Assembly: GCA_017538845.1 (NCBI GenBank)
Contig: JAFYIC010000107.1
Span: forward strand, 1 to 6,658
From: Bacillota bacterium
GTDB lineage: Bacteria; Bacillota; Clostridia; Peptostreptococcales; Anaerovoracaceae
Direction of reading: 5' to 3'
DNA length: 6,658 bases
Shown: in pieces, positions 1 to 5,031 of the stretch
Numbering within the stretch: the first letter of the stretch is position 1
How the letters are laid out: every line of letters starts with the position of its first letter
The notes under the pieces: model-generated
Databases searched by the model: none
What the model was told of the DNA's origin: nothing
The model's input: the letters and a program-made list of their open reading frames with translations, nothing else
Position numbers and translations under genes: made by a program

Positions 1-34
1 TAAAAAACGCGGTCCCTCTTGGTGGAACAGACCG
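1..34 (-). terminator. Probable Rho-independent terminator after kdpE
   Basis: Read on the minus strand, CGGTC (34-30) can pair with GACCG (14-10) across a 15-base loop, and a run of six T residues follows at 7-2. It begins 18 bases past the kdpE stop codon, where the end of the K+ operon would be expected. The stem is only five uninterrupted base pairs, with at best a weak wobble extension, so termination may be partial. The window ends here, so nothing downstream can be checked. Confidence 0.6.
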
Positions 35-52
35 ATCTGTAGACGAACCCTG

Positions 53-754
53 TTAATCGACCTTCAGCATGCGGTATCCGATCCCTATATGAGTCTGAAT
101 GTATTTCGGAGAATCCGGGCCGGGCTCTATCTTTTTTCTGAGAGTGGTCATAAAGACCCTCAGGGACGCGATATCACTGTCCCACGTACGGCCCCATATA
201 TTCTGCGTGATAAATGTATGAGTCAGGACTTTGCCGGTATTCTTTGCCAACAGGCACAGAAGCTTGTACTCCATAGATGTCAGCTTTAGTTCCTCATTAT
301 CAAGAGATGCTACCCCGGCGGAATAATCTATCGTAAGTTTTCCGTTAGTGTAGACCGATCGCCCGCCGCCCGGCTCGCTGTTTATCAGGGCAAGCCTTCG
401 TATAGTCACGCGCAGACGCGCCAGTAATTCCTCCACCGAGAAAGGCTTGGTGAGATAGTCATCCGCGCCGGCGTCAAGAGCTTCGATCTTGTCGGCATCG
501 TCGCTTCTTGCGCTTATAACGATTATAGGTACGTTCGACCAGCTGCGCACCTGGCGTATGACATCTATGCCGTCCATGTCCGGCAGGCCCAGATCCAGAA
601 ACAATACGTCCGGGTTATGCGAAGAAGCCATCATTACAGCTTCTGCGCCGTTCTTTGCGGTAAGGTACCGGTATTCGTGCGTCTTGAGCGTTGTGACTAT
701 AAGGTTGCGGACAGGTATGTCGTCTTCTATTACAAGGATGACTGGGTTATTCAT
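53..754 (-). CDS. kdpE: KdpE-type response regulator (OmpR/PhoB family)
   Basis: This is a cytoplasmic DNA-binding response regulator of 233 residues, the usual length for KdpE. Residues 5-120 form the receiver domain: acidic pocket E10-D11-D12, phosphoacceptor D54 in the KdpE-like stretch LDLGLPDMDG, switch S81, and K103 before P104-F105. Residues about 132-231 form an OmpR-type winged helix, with the typical LTSMEYKLL entry and the TLRKKIE and IGIGYRM segments. The ATG lies inside the end of the kinase gene, overlapping it by 8 bases (ATGAATAA), which indicates translational coupling. An AGAGGTG ribosome site precedes the start by about seven bases. By family knowledge it is phosphorylated by the neighbouring KdpD and controls K+ uptake genes. 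Here the likely target is the ktr operon itself or a distant kdp operon, because no kdpFABC is present in the window. The family assignment is firm; the target is inferred. Confidence 0.93.
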   Translation of the reverse strand: MNNPVILVIEDDIPVRNLIVTTLKTHEYRYLTAKNGAEAVMMASSHNPDVLFLDLGLPDMDGIDVIRQVRSWSNVPIIVISARSDDADKIEALDAGADDYLTKPFSVEELLARLRVTIRRLALINSEPGGGRSVYTNGKLTIDYSAGVASLDNEELKLTSMEYKLLCLLAKNTGKVLTHTFITQNIWGRTWDSDIASLRVFMTTLRKKIEPGPDSPKYIQTHIGIGYRMLKVD

Positions 755-2594
755 CGAATTTCACCTCTCTTACTGGTAAAGCAACGGTAAAGCAGCAGCC
801 GGACGGATGGTTGTCCGTAAGGTCTATGCTTCCGTGATGAGCTTCTATTATGGATCTGCACAGCGCAAGGCCAAGCCCCATGCCTCTGCGGCCGTCGGCC
901 ACTTTGTTCTGTCCTGTGTAGAACATTTCGAAAACGTGCGGCTTAACGTCATCCGGGATCCCGGGACCGTTATCGCATACTGTTATTACGGCCTGGTTAT
1001 CGATTTGTTTGCTTTCTATGCATATCTCCGAGCCCGGCGGCGTGTTTTTCACCGCGTTGTTTATGAGATTGATAAGCACCTGCATTATCAATCCGGCGTC
1101 CATGTCTGCAAGAAGTATGTCGCCCGTATCCTTCACAGTGATGTGATGTTTGTACGCGTTCCTGTCTATGTGCTTCAGTGCTTCTTCGATGACATCGCCC
1201 ACGACTTCGAGTGACAGATCAAGCTTCATCCGGCCGTTTTCTATGCGGGATATCGACAGCAGGTTCTCCACCAGGTCTATCAGCCATTCGGAATCGTCGT
1301 AGATGTCCGAAAAGATCTGCCTGAGCGTGTCGTCGTCCAGCTGCCGGTAATGAGACAGCAGATTGTCCGCGTTGCCGGATATCGATGTCAGCGGCGTACG
1401 GATATCATGTGAGATCGAACGGAGAAGGTTGGCCCTGAGCTGTTCGTTTTTTGCCATCACTGAAGCCTGTTCTTTTTCTCTGGCATTTCGCAGGTTATCC
1501 AAGGCAAGGGCGCATTCTCCCAATATGGACATTACTATGCTGTTTTCAAACGGATCCTGTTCACTGCGGTCCTGTTTGATCGCTATGACTCCGTAGCAGT
1601 GATCGTTGAGGCATATCGCGTGATGCTGTACATTTTCGTTTTCGGCAGGGGCCGGTGTTCCTTCCGGATAAATGACGACTTCGCGGTCCAGAAGCATGAT
1701 TATCTGGCCGGCGGTTATCTTCATCACGTCTTCCGGATCTTCAGCTTTTTGCAGAAGCTGATTGGTGTCCAGAAGTATCTTGGTCCTGAATGCCTCTCGT
1801 GCGGAGTGGCTGGCGCTGCGTTTTATCCTGTTGGCCAACGTTCCTGTAATAAGTGAAGAGATCAGCATTATCACAAAAGTTACAGGATACTCGGCTTCGT
1901 ATGTATGAAAACTGAATCTGGGATCAATAAAGAACCAGTTGAATAGCAGAACGCTTGCCAAAGATCCCAGTGCGCCGAAGAGGGGACTTACAGTCAATAC
2001 GGATATGATCAGGACGGCCAGGATGAATACCGTTATTATGTTTGCCTCGGAGAAACCGAAATGTGTAAACAGAAGCCCTATCCCTGTTGCCGCGGCAAGG
2101 ATCAGGAGCGTAATTATAAAGTCTTTGAATGTCGGGCGGATCTGGTCGGAAACACGGGCACTTTCTTTTTTCTGCTTAAGATCGGCAGCCGAATCAGGAA
2201 TGATATATACATCCAGGTCCGGGACGTTCAGGATCACCTGCTCGGTCAGCGGAGGCTTACTCCAGAAATACCGTCTTTTCATCCCGCTGTTTCCGACGAC
2301 GATCTTGGTTATTCCGGAGATGTGCGCGAATTCCGCCACCTGAGCAGGGATGTCATCTCCTATGACAGTCGTAACGGATGCCCCATTTTGTTCGGCGAAC
2401 CTGATATTATTCTGCAGCCTGAGTTTATCCTCCTCTGGAAGACGGTCATAGTCCGTCGGCTTTACATAGATCGCCGTAAGTGCCGCGTGAAAAGCATCCG
2501 CCATTTTTGAGGCGGCCAGAATGACCTTCGGATTGGAAGGAGACGGCGAGACGCATACGAGTATGTGCTCGCTGCCGGCAGTATCATTATTCAT
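747..2594 (-). CDS. kdpD: Shortened KdpD-type sensor histidine kinase (USP, DUF4118, GAF-like, HisKA, HATPase)
   Basis: This membrane histidine kinase has 615 residues from the chosen ATG. A USP domain spans about residues 9-134. Four membrane segments follow at about 159-177, 186-202, 204-222 and 237-254, with the KdpD-like FNWFFIDPRFSF. A GAF-like region covers about 270-370. HisKA has the H-box SHDIRTPLT (H396). The ATPase domain has an N-box (N509, N512, N513), DNGPGIP (541-547) and GRRGMGLGL (568-576). Full-length KdpD is near 890 residues and starts with a Walker-A KdpD domain; that domain is absent here. A GTG 30 bases upstream is in frame, but AGGAG (2609-2605) sits 10 bases before the ATG and a TATAAT box lies at 2632-2627, so the ATG is preferred. 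The USP domain carries S16-P-S18, then 20 residues, then LTAIY (39-43), close to the c-di-AMP motif of S. aureus KdpD. Its USP loop after VVGNSG lacks the canonical G-S/T of ATP-binding USPs. The partner is the overlapping kdpE product. Confidence 0.92.
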   Translation of the reverse strand: MNNDTAGSEHILVCVSPSPSNPKVILAASKMADAFHAALTAIYVKPTDYDRLPEEDKLRLQNNIRFAEQNGASVTTVIGDDIPAQVAEFAHISGITKIVVGNSGMKRRYFWSKPPLTEQVILNVPDLDVYIIPDSAADLKQKKESARVSDQIRPTFKDFIITLLILAAATGIGLLFTHFGFSEANIITVFILAVLIISVLTVSPLFGALGSLASVLLFNWFFIDPRFSFHTYEAEYPVTFVIMLISSLITGTLANRIKRSASHSAREAFRTKILLDTNQLLQKAEDPEDVMKITAGQIIMLLDREVVIYPEGTPAPAENENVQHHAICLNDHCYGVIAIKQDRSEQDPFENSIVMSILGECALALDNLRNAREKEQASVMAKNEQLRANLLRSISHDIRTPLTSISGNADNLLSHYRQLDDDTLRQIFSDIYDDSEWLIDLVENLLSISRIENGRMKLDLSLEVVGDVIEEALKHIDRNAYKHHITVKDTGDILLADMDAGLIMQVLINLINNAVKNTPPGSEICIESKQIDNQAVITVCDNGPGIPDDVKPHVFEMFYTGQNKVADGRRGMGLGLALCRSIIEAHHGSIDLTDNHPSGCCFTVALPVREVKFDE

Positions 2595-2604
2595 TTCGTT
2601 CCAT

Positions 2605-2609
2605 CTCCT
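2605..2609 (-). promoter_or_regulatory. Ribosome binding site that decides the kdpD start
   Basis: AGGAG on the minus strand lies 10 bases before the ATG at 2594. The alternative GTG at 2624 has no comparable purine-rich site at a suitable distance, and it would lie upstream of the transcript start expected from the nearby TATAAT box. Confidence 0.65.
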
Positions 2610-2626
2610 GTCCTCACTGTACACTG

Positions 2627-2632
2627 ATTATA
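2627..2632 (-). promoter_or_regulatory. Possible internal promoter for kdpDE (-10 box)
   Basis: A perfect TATAAT reads on the minus strand at 2632-2627, within the 61-base gap between the small membrane protein gene and kdpD. No good -35 is present: the best candidate, TTGCAG, lies 15 bases upstream and matches the consensus at only three positions. A start about seven bases downstream would give a leader of roughly 25 bases that still contains the kdpD ribosome site. The motif is part of an AT-rich ATTATAAT that reads similarly on both strands, so chance occurrence is plausible. Confidence 0.35.
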
Positions 2633-2655
2633 ATATCAAAAAACGCGCTGCAATT

Positions 2656-2808
2656 CTACGTATGATCGATATTATCCCGTTCGTATCCGCATGAATAAGA
2701 ATGCGCATTTCTGTATAACTTATTAAAATACCGCTCTGCACGGATCACAACGAAATAGCAGAGTATAAAATAGAGTATCAGTATGAAGGCAAGAATAGCT
2801 TCTTCCAT
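2656..2808 (-). CDS. 50-residue single-pass membrane protein, KdpF-like in layout
   Basis: This small gene starts with ATG at 2808 and ends with TAG at 2658-2656. A strong ribosome site, AGGGAGG (2824-2818), lies nine bases before the start. The product begins MEEAILAF, has one hydrophobic helix at about residues 4-22, and then a basic stretch, RAERYFNKLYR (23-33), and a polar tail with one Cys (C40). Charge distribution predicts the N-terminus outside and the C-terminus in the cytoplasm. It sits 30 bases after ktrA and 61 bases before kdpD on the same strand, so it is probably co-transcribed. KdpF, a roughly 30-residue subunit that stabilises the KdpABC ATPase, also has one N-terminal helix followed by a proline-glutamate-basic-Phe ending; the RAERYF here is reminiscent of that. 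The resemblance is from memory and weak in information content. It may instead be an unrelated accessory subunit of the Ktr channel or of KdpD. Coding status is well supported by the ribosome site, the hydrophobic pattern and the operon fit. Confidence 0.75.
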   Translation of the reverse strand: MEEAILAFILILYFILCYFVVIRAERYFNKLYRNAHSYSCGYERDNIDHT

Positions 2809-2838
2809 GGCGTCATGCCTCCCTGATATACGCCCGGG

Positions 2839-3486
2839 CTACATGCGGAAGCACTTGCGGATCGCGCGTAGTTCCCCAAGGACAAGCATGGTTTTGTCAG
2901 TGGTCAGAACAGTATCCGGTGTGACGGACAGATTCATCTTACCGTTCTCTTTAACTGCCATGATATTGATCCCGAATTTTTTTCGTATATCGATCCGGCC
3001 TATGCTTTTTCCTGCCCATTCGGTAGGAATGGGCACTTCAAAAATGGCGTGGTCTTCATCCAGCTTTATATAGTCCAGTATATGATCCGAGGCATAGCGT
3101 ATCGCAGCCCATTCAGCGATCTGCTTCTCCGGGTTGATCACTTCGTCGGCACCGTTGCGCAAAAGGAATTTCGTCTGGACATCGCGGTCCGCGCGGGAAA
3201 CCACGAACTTCCCGCCGAGTTCCTTAAGCAGAGAAGTGGTCTCAAGGGAACTCTGGAAATCGCTTCCTATGGTTACGATGCAGACATCGTAGTTGTTGAC
3301 CCCCAGGGTCCTTAAGAAAGCTTCGTTGGTGCTGTCGCCGATCTGGGCATCCGTGACGAACGGCAGTATGCAGTTTATTCGTTCCTCATCCTTGTCTACA
3401 GCCATTACCTGATGACCAAGGTCGTGGAACTGTTTTGCCAGAAGAGACCCGAAGCAGTTTACTCCTATAAGAAGAATGGATTTCAT
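2839..3486 (-). CDS. ktrA: KtrA/TrkA-family RCK regulatory subunit of K+ uptake channel
   Basis: This cytoplasmic gating subunit has 215 residues, close to KtrA (about 220) and half the size of the duplicated TrkA of enteric bacteria. Residues 1-125 form an RCK_N Rossmann domain: first strand SILLIGVNCFG (3-13), then acidic residues D31 and D33 after the second strand, as expected for binding the ribose of an adenine nucleotide. The usual G-x-G-x-x-G is changed to G8-V-N10-C-F-G13. Residues about 138-215 form an RCK_C domain with the family pattern RKKFGINIMAV and a TPDTVL segment. RCK_C of S. aureus KtrA binds cyclic di-AMP, which closes the channel; the same is inferred here. It begins 15 bases after the ktrB stop with GGAGG nine bases before the ATG, so the two are translated from one message. 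The KtrA octameric ring docks on a KtrB dimer at the inner face of the membrane. Confidence 0.92.
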   Translation of the reverse strand: MKSILLIGVNCFGSLLAKQFHDLGHQVMAVDKDEERINCILPFVTDAQIGDSTNEAFLRTLGVNNYDVCIVTIGSDFQSSLETTSLLKELGGKFVVSRADRDVQTKFLLRNGADEVINPEKQIAEWAAIRYASDHILDYIKLDEDHAIFEVPIPTEWAGKSIGRIDIRKKFGINIMAVKENGKMNLSVTPDTVLTTDKTMLVLGELRAIRKCFRM

Positions 3487-3501
3487 GGCTCTTTTCCTCC
3501 G

Positions 3502-4836
3502 TTAACCTACATTTATTTTTTCTGTCGGGCGTTGGGATACTTCTGTCCCGCTGCTGTTTATGGCTGCAAACATTATCGTAAGACCGCCTGCTCTTCCGAG
3601 AAACATCAGAACTATCAGGACGAAACGGGAAACTGTACACAAAGCTGTGGTTATCCCGAGAGACAGTCCGACGGTACCGATGGCGGAAAAAGTCTCAAAC
3701 AAGCAAAGGGAGAAGGGCAGCTTGTCGGAAGCGCATATGATAAAGGCCCCTGAAAGCGCAAAAAACAGGTACATCAGAAGCAGAGTCGCCGCGCTTTTTA
3801 TCGTCTGTTCCTCTATCCTTCTGCCAAAGAGCTGAGGACTTTTTTTGCGCCGTATGACAGCAACAGCGTTTGCAAAGAGCACCGCGATCGTTGTGGTCTT
3901 CATTCCGCCCGCAGTAGACCCGGGAGATCCGCCTGTCAGCATCAGTACCATCATCAGCGCGCGACTGGAACCGGACATGGATGCCAGATCCGCGGTATTG
4001 AAGCCTGCAGTCCTGGGAGTTACGGCTTGGAGCACGGAAAGGCATATCCTTTCTTTCATGCCGTATCCGGAAAAGTCTCCGAAAAAGAACACTGCAGCAG
4101 GTATCAGGATGAGCAGTAACGTGAAGGCAAGAATGACCTTGCTCTGCATGCGGTATTCCCTGAAATGGTGCCTGTGGACGGCTATGTCATCCCAGGTCAG
4201 AAAACCGATCCCGCCGATAATGATCAAAAGGCACACGGGTATCACGACGCCCGGATCGCCGCTGAAAAAGGTGAGAGATGAATATGTGCCCGTCTTATCT
4301 CCCATAATGTCGAAGCCCGCATTACAGAACGCCGAGACTGAATGAAAGATCGCCGGCCAGATACCGGAAGGGCCGTAATGACGGCAGAATGACGGCAGCA
4401 TCAGGAGCGCAAACAGCAGTTCGGTAATGAACGCGACCTTGATGATAAAGCTCGTCATTTTCACGATGCCGCCGACATGATGCGCCGCAATGCATTCCTG
4501 CAGTATGCTGCGCTGCAGGAGAGAGATCTTCCGGCCTGAGAGCGTTGCCAGAAAAGCCGCCACAGATACTATTCCCAAGCCTCCGATCTGTATAAGCACA
4601 AGGATCACAGCCTGGCCGAAAGCAGACCAGTAAACAGCCGTATCCACAACGACAAGTCCTGTCACGCAGACTGCCGATGCAGACGTAAACAGCGCATCCA
4701 TAAACGGCGTCCACAGGCCGGCTTTTGAAGATAACGGAAGCAGAAGAAGCAGCGTTCCGATCATAATAACAGCAATAAACCCCGCTATTATGATCTGAAA
4801 AGATGACATTTTTTTTCTGCGTCTGATACTGCTCAT
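3502..4836 (-). CDS. ktrB: KtrB/TrkH-family potassium channel subunit
   Basis: This integral membrane K+ translocating subunit of the TrkH/TrkG/KtrB superfamily has 444 residues, matching KtrB (about 445) rather than TrkH (about 480). The four pore-loop repeats are visible, each with its selectivity-filter glycine: CVTGL (57-61), CNAGFD (171-176), RTAGFN (275-280) and TVGLSLG (388-394). The intramembrane gate loop TGGSPGSTAGG (301-311) follows the third repeat, as in KtrB. The C-terminal signature reads GRAGGLT (414-420), where many relatives have a proline in place of the second glycine of the GG pair. The N-terminus RRRKK (5-9) is strongly basic, consistent with a cytoplasmic start before the first helix at about 13-34. 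ATG at 4836 is preceded by GGAGAAGGAG at a good distance. As first gene of the operon it is followed by ktrA after 15 bases. KtrB-type systems are often Na+-coupled; this cannot be decided from the sequence. Confidence 0.93.
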   Translation of the reverse strand: MSSIRRRKKMSSFQIIIAGFIAVIMIGTLLLLLPLSSKAGLWTPFMDALFTSASAVCVTGLVVVDTAVYWSAFGQAVILVLIQIGGLGIVSVAAFLATLSGRKISLLQRSILQECIAAHHVGGIVKMTSFIIKVAFITELLFALLMLPSFCRHYGPSGIWPAIFHSVSAFCNAGFDIMGDKTGTYSSLTFFSGDPGVVIPVCLLIIIGGIGFLTWDDIAVHRHHFREYRMQSKVILAFTLLLILIPAAVFFFGDFSGYGMKERICLSVLQAVTPRTAGFNTADLASMSGSSRALMMVLMLTGGSPGSTAGGMKTTTIAVLFANAVAVIRRKKSPQLFGRRIEEQTIKSAATLLLMYLFFALSGAFIICASDKLPFSLCLFETFSAIGTVGLSLGITTALCTVSRFVLIVLMFLGRAGGLTIMFAAINSSGTEVSQRPTEKINVG

Positions 4837-4865
4837 GATGCTCCTTCTCCCTTAAGGTCAGAAAT

Positions 4866-4871
4866 ATCATA
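4866..4871 (-). promoter_or_regulatory. Possible -10 box of the ktr operon promoter
   Basis: TATGAT on the minus strand lies about 30 bases before the ktrB start, giving a leader of about 23 bases that contains the ribosome site. The -35 position at 17-base spacing reads CGCCGT, which is a poor match. A weak -35 with an inverted repeat just upstream is what an activator-dependent promoter would look like. The leader is too short for a riboswitch, and no ydaO-like c-di-AMP element is visible. Confidence 0.35.
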
Positions 4872-4895
4872 AGCTTTTCGATACAAAGACGGCGT

Positions 4896-4906
4896 TAAAC
4901 CGTTTA
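4896..4906. promoter_or_regulatory. Short inverted repeat, candidate operator of the ktr operon
   Basis: TAAAC and GTTTA flank a single central base (plus strand TAAACCGTTTA). It sits directly upstream of the -35 position of the possible ktr promoter. KdpE or another regulator could bind here. It does not match a KdpE site that I can recall, and an 11-base repeat can arise by chance. Confidence 0.3.
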
Positions 4907-4927
4907 CAGGAGGAATTAAGATTGCAT

Positions 4928-4964
4928 AAAAAAAAGAACTGCGATCTTTTAAACCGCAGTTCTT
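4928..4964 (-). terminator. Strong Rho-independent terminator after the recombinase gene
   Basis: On the minus strand AAGAACTGCG (4964-4955) pairs perfectly over ten bases with CGCAGTTCTT (4943-4934) across an 11-base loop, and the T run continues to 4928. Only the minus strand has the T run, so it acts on transcripts arriving from the recombinase. It should insulate the K+ operon from transcription coming out of the recombinase region, which implies that ktrB has its own promoter in 4837-4927. Confidence 0.9.
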
Positions 4965-4975
4965 CTGAAAACAGG

Positions 4976-4987
4976 CTGGTGGACCAG
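4976..4987. repeat. Inverted repeat CTGGT-GG-ACCAG, possible attachment-site core
   Basis: A perfect five-base inverted repeat surrounds a GG dinucleotide, 44 bases beyond the recombinase stop codon. Large serine recombinases cut at a central two-base core in imperfect inverted-repeat att sites, and their genes usually sit at an element edge, so position and form fit. Symmetry does not extend beyond the five bases, and the second att site would lie outside the window, so this remains speculative. Confidence 0.25.
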
Positions 4988-5031
4988 ATACCCTCAAAAC
5001 CAATCAATTTACACACACTGTTTTATTCACC

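Noticed and set aside
807..1214. 135-codon plus-strand frame opposite kdpD
   Set aside because: It lies antisense to the conserved HisKA and ATPase coding region, has no family features, and has no ribosome site of note. The same applies to the other plus-strand frames across the window.
2594..2624. GTG start adding ten residues to KdpD
   Set aside because: The USP domain begins after the internal ATG, the AGGAG site is spaced for that ATG, and the extra residues overlap this ribosome site and have no family match.
2640..2660. Possible terminator between the small membrane protein gene and kdpD (T run on the minus strand)
   Set aside because: Six T residues follow a GC-rich stretch, but no stable hairpin can be formed immediately before them.
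4322..4870. 182-codon minus-strand frame overlapping the start of ktrB
   Set aside because: It is out of frame with ktrB, is rich in Cys, Arg and Tyr in no recognisable pattern, and covers a region whose other frame encodes clear KtrB pore motifs. It is a shadow frame.
4837..4927. c-di-AMP (ydaO-type) riboswitch ahead of the ktr operon
   Set aside because: The space between terminator and start codon is only about 90 bases, too short for this riboswitch class, and none of its conserved pairing is visible.
4976..5005. Possible tRNA 3' end (minus strand ending in TGGTCCACCA)
   Set aside because: The segment resembles an acceptor end with CCA, but no proper T-arm (TTCGA loop with paired stem), anticodon arm or D-arm can be folded upstream, and the 3' end of the recombinase gene occupies the needed space.
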